A stretch of DNA of 64,000 nt, taken from NCBI GenBank assembly GCA_028726465.1, contig JAQYQB010000004.1, positions 1 to 64,000 of the forward strand, in the 5' to 3' direction. The notes below the pieces were generated by a model, which worked only from the letters and a program-made list of their open reading frames with translations, was not told where the DNA came from and ran no database searches. The position numbers and the translations under genes are program-made. This DNA is from Mycobacteriaceae bacterium (GTDB taxonomy: Bacteria > Actinomycetota > Actinomycetes > Mycobacteriales > Mycobacteriaceae). Shown here piece after piece: positions 57,889 through 64,000 of this stretch (position 1 is its first letter; every line of letters begins with the position of its first letter).

Positions 57889-57931
57889 GGAGTGCAACTT
57901 TACACGCGGTGCAAGTTTGCACCAAGTGCAA
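57883..57931 (-). promoter_or_regulatory. Triple TTGCAC/GTGCAA operator over the TetR promoter
   Basis: Five half-sites lie in 49 bp: TTGCAC-GGA-GTGCAA (57883-57897), GTGCAA-GT-TTGCAC (57909-57922) and TTGCAC-CAA-GTGCAA (57917-57931); the last two share a half-site. The TAAAGT -10 box (57897-57902, minus strand) touches the first palindrome, so a bound TetR would block transcription. Confidence 0.75.
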
Positions 57932-57986
57932 CGACTATGATTTTTCGAAAACTCTCGGCCGATTGTTTCCGGCGTTACATCGTGGC

Positions 57987-58514
57987 CTATTCGGCGGTCA
58001 GCGTGCCCCGGACCAGGCCGGCATCCGCAGCCTCATCGCGCGGGGTATACGTCGCGCGCAGGCCGTGGTCGGCGGGCTCAAAAGCCCAGGTCCCGTCCGC
58101 CTGGCAGCGCCCGGCGAGGGTCTCGGCGTCGAAAACCACCCGAGAGCCGTCGGCCTCCGGATCGAAGAGGTAGACCTGGCAGTTTTGGTCCGGGTAGGTC
58201 GCGATCCCCGTCTGCCCGGTCAGCGCCGCGACCGCGGTCCAGGGAGTATCGGCGGAGTCTTCCTCGCTCAGCTCGCCGTAGAACATGCCGCGGGCAGAAG
58301 CGGAGCCGGGATCGGTATGCAGCTCGAAGTCGCCGCCCGCGTCGTCGCGGGCGGTGGGGAGGGAAAACGGCGCGGGCTCGCTGGGGGCCGGGCGCAGCAG
58401 GTAAGCGGCGACGGCTGCGAGAAGCGCTAGCACTATCACGGTCACCCCGGCGAGGATGAGGCGGCGGCGGGAGCGACGGGACTCGCGGTAGCGCGTGAAG
58501 GTATCGGCAGGCAT
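57987..58514 (-). CDS. Single-helix membrane protein, unknown function
   Basis: A 175-residue protein: an Arg-rich N-terminus (YRESRRSRRRL), one membrane helix (about 19-39) and a C-terminal extracytoplasmic domain with two cysteines (QNCQVY and GRCQAD) that may form a disulfide. TATGCT lies 6 nt before the ATG, so a leaderless start is likely; this box overlaps the fum terminator. No family is recognised. It converges neither with nor shares a transcript with the TetR gene. Confidence 0.72.
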   Translation of the reverse strand: MPADTFTRYRESRRSRRRLILAGVTVIVLALLAAVAAYLLRPAPSEPAPFSLPTARDDAGGDFELHTDPGSASARGMFYGELSEEDSADTPWTAVAALTGQTGIATYPDQNCQVYLFDPEADGSRVVFDAETLAGRCQADGTWAFEPADHGLRATYTPRDEAADAGLVRGTLTAE

Positions 58515-58520
58515 GACAAA

Positions 58521-58526
58521 AGCATA
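58521..58526 (-). promoter_or_regulatory. Candidate -10 box of the small membrane protein gene
   Basis: TATGCT on the minus strand, 6 nt before the ATG at 58514; no Shine-Dalgarno. Confidence 0.4.
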
Positions 58527-58565
58527 ACGCCTCCCGCCGGCCCGACTGGGACCGGTGGGAGGCGT
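58527..58565 (-). terminator. Terminator of fumC
   Basis: ACGCCTCCC-CCGG arms (58527-58540) pair with CCGG-GGGAGGCGT (58552-58565) with one mismatch; on the minus strand a T-rich stretch follows. Confidence 0.65.
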
Positions 58566-58591
58566 AGGTCAGCTTTTAAACGCTGGCGGAA

Positions 58592-59992
58592 CTAGAAGTT
58601 GTCGCGGTCGGTGTTGGCCATGTCCAACACGTTCAGGCGGCGATCCAGCTCCCCCTCGGTGAGGTTCTCGCCGTCGACGAAGCCCAGGTCAATGACGGCC
58701 TCGCGCACGGTGATCTTCTCGTGGAGAGCGTGCTTGGCGGCCTTGGCGGCGTTCTCGTAGCCGATGGCGGAGTTCAGCGGGGTGACAATCGAGGTCGAAG
58801 ACTCAGCGAAGGTCTTCATGCGCTCCTCGTTGGCGGTGATGCCGTCGATGCACTTCTCGGCGAAGACGCGGCCGGTGTTGGCCAGCAGGCGGGCGGATTC
58901 CAGCACGTTGCGCGCCATCATCGGGATGAAGACGTTGAGCTCGAACTGGCCCTGGGAACCGCCGAAGGCGACGGCGGCGTCGTTGCCGATGACCTGAGCG
59001 GAGACCTGGGTGGCGGTCTCGCACAGGACCGGGTTGACCTTGCCCGGCATAATCGACGAACCCGGCTGCAGATCCTTCAGGTGGATTTCGGACAGGCCGG
59101 TCAGCGGGCCGGAGCCCATCAGGCGGATGTCGTTGGCGATCTTGTACAGGCTCACAGCCACGGTGCGCATAGCGCCGGAGAACTCCACCAGGGAGTCGCG
59201 GGCAGCCTGGGCCTCGAAGTGGTTGTGCGCCTCCTGCAGCTCCTCCAGGCCGGTGAGCTTCTTGAGCTCCTCGGTGACCTTCGCGCCGAAGTCGGCGGAG
59301 GTGTTCAGGCCGGTGCCGGTGGCGGTGCCGCCGATGGCCAGCTCACCCAGGCGCGGCAGGGTAGCCTTGACGCGCTCGATGCCGAGCTCGATCTGGCGAG
59401 CGTAGCCGCCGAACTCCTGGCCCAGGGTGACCGGGGTAGCGTCCATCAGGTGGGTGCGGCCGGACTTGACGACGCCCTTCCACTCCTGTGCCTTCTTGAG
59501 AAGCGACTCGTGCAGAACCTCCAAGCCCGGGATGAGGTCGTTGACGGCCTCGTAGGTGGCCGCCACGTGGGTGGCGGTCGGGAAGGTGTCGTTGGAGGAC
59601 TGGCCCATGTTGACGTGGTCGTTCGGGTGGACCTCGACGCCGGCCTTAGCAGCCAGGGAGGCGATGACCTCGTTGGTGTTCATGTTGGAGGACGTGCCGG
59701 AGCCGGTCTGGAAAACGTCGATCGGGAAGGCGTCGTCGTGCTGGTTGTCAGCAATCTCCTTGGCGGCGGCGATGATGGCGTCAGCCTTGTCCGCATCCAG
59801 GGCGCCGGAGTCCTTGTTGACCTGGGCGCAGGCCGCCTTCAGCAGGCCGAGGGCGCGGATCTGCGCGGACTCGAGGCCACGGCCGGAGATCGGGAAGTTA
59901 TCCACCGCGCGCTGGGTCTGGGCGCGCCACAGGGCGTCCTTCGGGACCTGCACTTCGCCCATCGTGTCGTGTTCGATGCGGTACTCAGTCAT
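58592..59992 (-). CDS. fumC: Fumarate hydratase, class II
   Basis: Hydrates fumarate to malate in the TCA cycle without an iron-sulfur cluster. The 466-residue tetrameric lyase shows the three conserved regions: [17 protein letters not shown], the middle [13 protein letters not shown], and the superfamily signature [12 protein letters not shown], whose serine is the catalytic base. AAGGAAGACGAGG precedes the ATG. The order fum-glpX is the same in mycobacteria (Rv1098c-Rv1099c); glpX lies upstream on the same strand with a 114-bp gap. Confidence 0.96.
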   Translation of the reverse strand: MTEYRIEHDTMGEVQVPKDALWRAQTQRAVDNFPISGRGLESAQIRALGLLKAACAQVNKDSGALDADKADAIIAAAKEIADNQHDDAFPIDVFQTGSGTSSNMNTNEVIASLAAKAGVEVHPNDHVNMGQSSNDTFPTATHVAATYEAVNDLIPGLEVLHESLLKKAQEWKGVVKSGRTHLMDATPVTLGQEFGGYARQIELGIERVKATLPRLGELAIGGTATGTGLNTSADFGAKVTEELKKLTGLEELQEAHNHFEAQAARDSLVEFSGAMRTVAVSLYKIANDIRLMGSGPLTGLSEIHLKDLQPGSSIMPGKVNPVLCETATQVSAQVIGNDAAVAFGGSQGQFELNVFIPMMARNVLESARLLANTGRVFAEKCIDGITANEERMKTFAESSTSIVTPLNSAIGYENAAKAAKHALHEKITVREAVIDLGFVDGENLTEGELDRRLNVLDMANTDRDNF

Positions 59993-60106
59993 GAAAAACC
60001 TCGTCTTCCTTAAGTTGGATTAATTGAGCTGTTGAAAACTGCGTTACAGCCACCTTTCAGTATGACAAAAAGCACGCGGGAGGGGGCTGTGATGAGTATG
60101 TCCGAT

Positions 60107-61126
60107 TTATTCGTTCGGATCCGAGTAGTCGACCACGGAGTATTCCCGCAGCTTGGACATCTGGTGGATCGAATCGATGTAGCGGATGGTGCCGGACTTC
60201 GAGCGCATCACCAGCGAGCGGGTGGTGGCCGAGTGGGCGCGGTAGGACACGCCGCGCAGCATGTCGCCGTTGGTCACGCCGGTGGCGGCGAAGTAGCAGT
60301 TCTCGGAGGAGACCAGATCGTCGTTGGTCAGCACGCGGTCTAGGTCGTGGCCGGCAGCCTTGGCCTTTTCCGCCTCCTGCTCGTCCTTCGGCCACAGCTG
60401 GCCCTGGATCTCGCCGCCCATGCACTTCATGGCGCAAGCGGTGATGATGCCCTCCGGGGTGCCGCCGATGCCCATCATGATGTCGATGGAGTTGCCGTCC
60501 TGGGCGGCCGCGATGGCGCCGGCGACGTCGCCGTCCATGATGAGGCGCACCTTCGCGCCGGCGGCGCGGATCTGGGAGATCAGATCGTCGTGGCGCGGGC
60601 GGTCCAGCACGACGACGGTGATGTCCGACGGGCGCAGCTTCTTGGCCTTGGCCACGGCGTTGATGTTGTCCTCGACGGAGGCGCTGATGTCGATGTGGCC
60701 CTTGGCCTCTGGGCCGACGGCGATCTTCTTCATGTAGAAGACGGCCGAAGGATCGTACATGGTGCCGCGCTCGGCAGCGGCGATGACGGAAATCGCGTTC
60801 GGGCGGCCCTCGGCCATCAGGCGGGTGCCGTCGACCGGGTCCACCGCGATGTCCATCGCCGGGCCCTCGCCGGTGCCGACCTCTTCGCCGTTGAAGAGCA
60901 TGGGGGCTTCGTCCTTTTCGCCCTCGCCGATAACCACGACGCCCTCCATGGACACGGAGTTGATGAGCTTGCGCATCGCGTCCACGGCGGCGCCGTCACC
61001 TTCGTTCTTCTGCCCGCGGCCAACCCACCGGCCCGAAGCCAGGGCGGCGGCTTCGGTCACCCGCACCAGCTCCATGGCTAGGTTGCGATCTGGTGCCTCC
61101 GGGGTTCCAGCGTGAGAATTCGACAT
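60107..61126 (-). CDS. glpX: Fructose-1,6-bisphosphatase, class II
   Basis: Essential gluconeogenic enzyme in corynebacteria and mycobacteria, where no class I enzyme is present. The 339 residues show the GlpX signatures: [43 protein letters not shown] with the metal-binding aspartates, and [24 protein letters not shown] lies upstream of the ATG, about 13 nt away. GapB (3340) serves the same direction of carbon flow. Confidence 0.96.
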   Translation of the reverse strand: MSNSHAGTPEAPDRNLAMELVRVTEAAALASGRWVGRGQKNEGDGAAVDAMRKLINSVSMEGVVVIGEGEKDEAPMLFNGEEVGTGEGPAMDIAVDPVDGTRLMAEGRPNAISVIAAAERGTMYDPSAVFYMKKIAVGPEAKGHIDISASVEDNINAVAKAKKLRPSDITVVVLDRPRHDDLISQIRAAGAKVRLIMDGDVAGAIAAAQDGNSIDIMMGIGGTPEGIITACAMKCMGGEIQGQLWPKDEQEAEKAKAAGHDLDRVLTNDDLVSSENCYFAATGVTNGDMLRGVSYRAHSATTRSLVMRSKSGTIRYIDSIHQMSKLREYSVVDYSDPNE

Positions 61127-61342
61127 CGAGGAGATTACCTTCCTTTTAATGCTGTGAGGATCTGAAAATTATCCACCCTCTATTATCCACGCCGATAGCC
61201 ATTTCCACCCGCAGTACGCCCCACCTGTGGGCAAACGCCCCCGAAAGTGGGAAGTCCCGCGCGTCCGGGCGCGGGTCCGGCGGACGCTGCGGGCGGGGAG
61301 AGGGTTTTTCTTATGGCGTTGCCAACTGCCATACTGGAGGGC

Positions 61343-61939
61343 GTGGCTGCAGAGAATAAACCCAAACTTTTCGAGGGCGGCAAGGACATGATCCTGTCGC
61401 TGGGCGTGACCGTCATCGCGATGTTGGCGGTCGTCGGCGCGACCGGCCTGTGCACGGTCAACCCGGAAGACTCGCCGCACGCCGAGGTCACCGAGGTGGA
61501 CGCGGAGAACTTCCTGCGCATGGAAACCCAGGCCACCGGCGTTCCGGCCCGCCTGCCGCAGCTGCCCGATGGCTGGTACGCCAACTCCGCCCGCCGCGGT
61601 CAGGTCGCCGGCGAGCCGGCGCCCATCGTCGGCTTCGTCACCGCCGAGAAGGGCTACCTCCAGGCCACGCAGACCACCGTCGACTACGACGAGGTCCGCC
61701 GCGGCTATGACGGCAACTACCGCGAGCACACCGACACCACCGAGATCGACGGGCAGACCGTGGAGATCTACACCAGCGACGACAACGACGTCCGCGACCT
61801 GTGGGCCGCCGACCTAGGCGACGTGCGGGTTATGGTCTCCGGCTCTGCTAACGATGCCGACTACCGCACCCTCATTTCTGCCATCGTGGCCGCCGAGCCC
61901 GTCGCCGAGGCGGGAACGCCTAGCGGCGAGCAAAAGTAA
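61343..61939 (+). CDS. DUF4245 family membrane protein
   Basis: A 198-residue protein with a short cytoplasmic tail (AAENKPKLFEGGKDM), one membrane helix (about 17-37) and an extracytoplasmic domain with PQLPDGWYANSARRG, the most conserved part. DUF4245 proteins occupy this place next to glpX across the group (Rv1100c region); no function is known. The GTG at 61343 is favoured because the family begins at that residue and a CATACT box lies 7 nt upstream; ATG 61313 would add ten residues. Confidence 0.83.
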   Translation: MAAENKPKLFEGGKDMILSLGVTVIAMLAVVGATGLCTVNPEDSPHAEVTEVDAENFLRMETQATGVPARLPQLPDGWYANSARRGQVAGEPAPIVGFVTAEKGYLQATQTTVDYDEVRRGYDGNYREHTDTTEIDGQTVEIYTSDDNDVRDLWAADLGDVRVMVSGSANDADYRTLISAIVAAEPVAEAGTPSGEQK

Positions 61940-62279
61940 CGGTTTCCAGCCGGTCGGTAAATTCCACGCTGACACCCGGGCCCTGGGCCAGCTCCGCGAG
62001 CTCGTTCTGGGTCAGCCCGGTCAGCTTCTCCTTGGCCTGGAAGACGTCGATCTTCTCCCGGCTCAGGTGCGGCTTGACGATGACGTCCGCGACGCCGTCG
62101 TCCTCGAAGGTCAGCGCGATCGCGCCGTTGAAATAGCTGATGACGTCGCCGGCGGCCTGGTGGGCTGGGCCGAAAAACTCCTCGACTAGCGCGCGGGAAT
62201 CACCAAAAAAGACTGCCCCGGCCGAGCCGGAGGCGGAGACGAAATCGACGCGTTCGCCCGGGTAACCATAAATCTGCAA
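61920..62279 (-). CDS. Conserved hypothetical protein, antisense overlap with the DUF4245 gene
   Basis: A 119-residue protein, acidic, no signal or membrane helix. It has a beta-rich look with YFNGAIALTFEDDGVADVIV in the middle. Its 3' end overlaps the DUF4245 gene by 20 bp (tail to tail). The upstream neighbour is xseB, 64 bp away, same strand, so it may be read from the xseAB transcript. No family is recognised. The ATG follows AAAGGCACCACG. Confidence 0.62.
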   Translation of the reverse strand: MQIYGYPGERVDFVSASGSAGAVFFGDSRALVEEFFGPAHQAAGDVISYFNGAIALTFEDDGVADVIVKPHLSREKIDVFQAKEKLTGLTQNELAELAQGPGVSVEFTDRLETVTFARR

Positions 62280-62343
62280 CGTGGTGCCTTTCTCTGTTCT
62301 AAAAGTAGCTAGCTGTTAAACCGCAAGGGTGCGCGGCGCGGGC

Positions 62344-62625
62344 CTATTCGGCCGGGGAAGCCGGCTCCTCGCCCTGCGCATCCGGGTCGTTGCCCAGCGC
62401 CTTTTCCACGCGGCGGGCGGCGCCGTCGAGGTGGGACTCGCAGGCCTTGGCCAAGGCCTCGCCGCGCTCCCAGTACTTCAGCGACTCGTCCAGGCTCATC
62501 TGGCCCAGCTCCAAAATCTTGACGGTCTCGATGAGCTCGTCGCGGGCCTGCTCGTAGGTCAGGTTCTCCACGGGCGGGAAGGCGTCGTCGCCGGCCTGGC
62601 CGGTACCGATGGTGTCTTCGTTCAT
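62344..62625 (-). CDS. xseB: Exodeoxyribonuclease VII small subunit
   Basis: Partner of XseA in the single-strand-specific nuclease. The 93-residue protein has the family core [37 protein letters not shown], two helices that clamp onto the large subunit, and short polar ends. GAAAGGGAGA lies upstream of the ATG. It follows xseA with a 51-bp gap on the same strand, so both are made from one mRNA. Confidence 0.94.
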   Translation of the reverse strand: MNEDTIGTGQAGDDAFPPVENLTYEQARDELIETVKILELGQMSLDESLKYWERGEALAKACESHLDGAARRVEKALGNDPDAQGEEPASPAE

Positions 62626-62676
62626 CCTGGTCTCCCTTTCGTTGTGGGGGCTTAAGGTGCGGGTATAAGGTTCTGG

Positions 62677-63918
62677 CTAGTCGGCCGGCTTGGCCGCCAT
62701 GGCCGCGGCGGTAACGGAACCGTCGGCGACGCGGATGCGCAGCTGCGAGCCGGGCGGGGATTGCTTATAGGAGGTGACCACCTCGGGGCCGCTGCCGTCG
62801 CGGGGCAGGACCTGGACCACGGAATAGCCGCGCTGCAGGGTCGCCGCCGGCCCGAGCGCCGAGACCTGGGCGCGCAGGGCATGGACCCGGTTGTTTTCCC
62901 GGTCGAGCAGGTAATTGACGTCGCGGCGCATGGTGGCCCGAGAGCGGTCGATCTCCTCGCGGCGGGCGGTGATCGGGGAGAGGGGATCGGCCAGCACCGG
63001 GCGGGAGCGGATATTGGCCAGCCCGCGGCGCTGGTTGTCCACCCAGCCGCGCAGCGCTCCGGCCATGCGCTGGCGGGCCTCGTTGATCAGCGCCTTTTCC
63101 TCCATGACGTCGGGCACGACGCGCTTGGCCGCGTCCGTCGGGGTGGCCGCCCGCAGGTCCGCCACGTTGTCGAGCACCGGGCTGTCAGGCTCGTGGCCGA
63201 TGGCGGAGACCACCGGGGTGGCCGCGGCCGCCACGGCGCGCTGCAGGGCCTCCTCGGAAAACGGGAGCAGGTCTTCGACCGAGCCGCCGCCGCGGGCGAT
63301 GATGATGACGTCTACCTCCGGATCCCGGTCCAGCTGCTGCAGGGCGTCGACGACCTCTGGGACCGTGGAGCGGCCCTGCACCGCCGTATTGATGACCCGG
63401 AACTGGACGGCCGGCCAGCGGTCCTGGGCCACGGAGATGACGTCGCGTTCGGCCGCCGAGCCGCGGCCGGTAATCAGGCCGACCTTGCCCGGCAGGTAGG
63501 GCAGGCGCTTCTTGCGGGCCGGGTCGAAAAGCCCCTCGGCGGCCAGCTGCTTGCGCAGCATCTCGATGCGGGCGAGTAGCTCGCCCAGGCCGACGTGGCG
63601 GATCTCCGTCGTCCACAGCGAGAAGCTGCCGCGGCCGGCGTAGAAGGCCGGCTTGCCGCGGATGATGACCCGGTCGCCGTCCTTGAGCGGAGTCGGCAGG
63701 GAGCGGATCAGGTTGGTGGGGCAGGTCAGCTGTACGGACTTTTCCTGCTCGACGTCGCGCAGGGTCAGGTAGGACAGCTTCCACGTGTTCTTGACGTTGA
63801 TCTGGGTTAGCTGGCCCTCGACCCAGAGGAAGCCTAGCCGCTCGATCCACCCTTTGACTTGGTCATTGACCTTGCCCACCGGCCACGGAGTATCCGGGGT
63901 ATTCGCCGGTGCATTCAT
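62677..63918 (-). CDS. xseA: Exodeoxyribonuclease VII large subunit
   Basis: Degrades single-stranded DNA to oligonucleotides from both ends. The 413 residues hold an N-terminal OB fold (about 12-110, with [21 protein letters not shown]), the catalytic domain with [21 protein letters not shown] and [20 protein letters not shown], and a short coiled coil before the C-terminus. [22 protein letters not shown] is the conserved region with the catalytic His and Asp. GGAGGAAG lies 7 nt before the ATG and TATAAT at 63946-63951 is its promoter box. Confidence 0.96.
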   Translation of the reverse strand: MNAPANTPDTPWPVGKVNDQVKGWIERLGFLWVEGQLTQINVKNTWKLSYLTLRDVEQEKSVQLTCPTNLIRSLPTPLKDGDRVIIRGKPAFYAGRGSFSLWTTEIRHVGLGELLARIEMLRKQLAAEGLFDPARKKRLPYLPGKVGLITGRGSAAERDVISVAQDRWPAVQFRVINTAVQGRSTVPEVVDALQQLDRDPEVDVIIIARGGGSVEDLLPFSEEALQRAVAAAATPVVSAIGHEPDSPVLDNVADLRAATPTDAAKRVVPDVMEEKALINEARQRMAGALRGWVDNQRRGLANIRSRPVLADPLSPITARREEIDRSRATMRRDVNYLLDRENNRVHALRAQVSALGPAATLQRGYSVVQVLPRDGSGPEVVTSYKQSPPGSQLRIRVADGSVTAAAMAAKPAD

Positions 63919-63945
63919 GTGTGAGCTTCCTCCCGTTCTCCCGTG

Positions 63946-63951
63946 ATTATA
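63946..63951 (-). promoter_or_regulatory. Consensus -10 box of the xseAB operon
   Basis: TATAAT on the minus strand, 27 nt before the xseA ATG; this transcript has a normal leader and a strong Shine-Dalgarno, unlike the leaderless genes. Confidence 0.6.
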
Positions 63952-64000
63952 GGCGTTTGCACCCAGTCTATTGTTTTGCAGTGGATTTCGTTATTCTGGG
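63952..64000 (+). promoter_or_regulatory. Divergent promoter region at the window edge
   Basis: 49 bp that must hold the promoter of a plus-strand gene beyond the window. TTGTTT (63973) and TATTCT near 63992 are possible elements. In related genomes the isoprenoid gene ispH lies here; that is inference. Confidence 0.3.

Overview
The window reads as a chromosomal segment of a high-G+C, mycolic-acid-type actinobacterium, most likely a Corynebacterium. This rests on the gene families and their order; no database search was possible. Gene order matches, from memory, two blocks of the Mycobacterium tuberculosis chromosome: pth, rplY, prs, glmU, (TetR) mfd, mazG, transglycosylase, eno, ftsB, DUF501, ppx (Rv1014c to Rv1026 region), then greA, DUF4307, mca, small membrane protein, Z-prenyl synthase, coaA, glyA, phoH2, fum, glpX, DUF4245, xseB, xseA (Rv1080c to Rv1108c region). 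Mycothiol S-conjugate amidase (mca), the LGFP-repeat lipoprotein, gapB and paired pth genes fit Corynebacterium.

Layout. 1-8336: release factor 3 (cut by the window edge), an SDR, two peptidyl-tRNA hydrolases, a nitronate monooxygenase-like flavoprotein, GapB, PPK2, an FAH-family hydrolase and ribosomal protein L25. 8337-16510: a YkvI-like membrane protein broken by an amber codon, a second SDR, prs-glmU, an MFS protein and a Tat-exported multicopper oxidase lipoprotein. 16577-22524: a TRIC-like channel, a serine transporter / serine deaminase / YheO-type regulator unit, an orphan HTH gene with its own palindromic promoter, and tRNA-Gln. 22718-36245: TetR-mfd, alcohol dehydrogenase, an APC antiporter, then mazG to ppx and a tRNA with a UAA anticodon. 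36246-44753: an accessory stretch holding a DHA2 exporter with an attenuator-like leader, a frameshifted lamin-tail protein, a 5'-truncated intradiol dioxygenase, a BI-1 protein, and an AT-richer pair coding for a DUF3558-like lipoprotein and a large Gly/Ala-rich protein. 44793-64000: the second conserved block, interrupted by a TetR-DHA2 operon with a triple palindromic operator.

How the genes work together. Serine is imported and deaminated to pyruvate at 17655-20471, and interconverted with glycine by GlyA at 51 kb. Eno, GapB, GlpX and Fum cover glycolysis, gluconeogenesis and the TCA cycle. Prs and GlmU feed nucleotide and peptidoglycan precursors. Ppk2 and ppx act on polyphosphate. Mfd, XseAB, MazG and GreA serve genome and transcription upkeep.

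Many starts have no Shine-Dalgarno but carry a TANNNT -10 box 6-8 nt before the start codon, so leaderless mRNAs look common. Three genes look broken (8337-9800, 38179-39770, 40021-40716). The strongest second-look items are these lesions, the class-I tRNA with a UAA anticodon, the palindrome-controlled orphan HTH locus, the TetR operator array, and the 42350-44753 gene pair.
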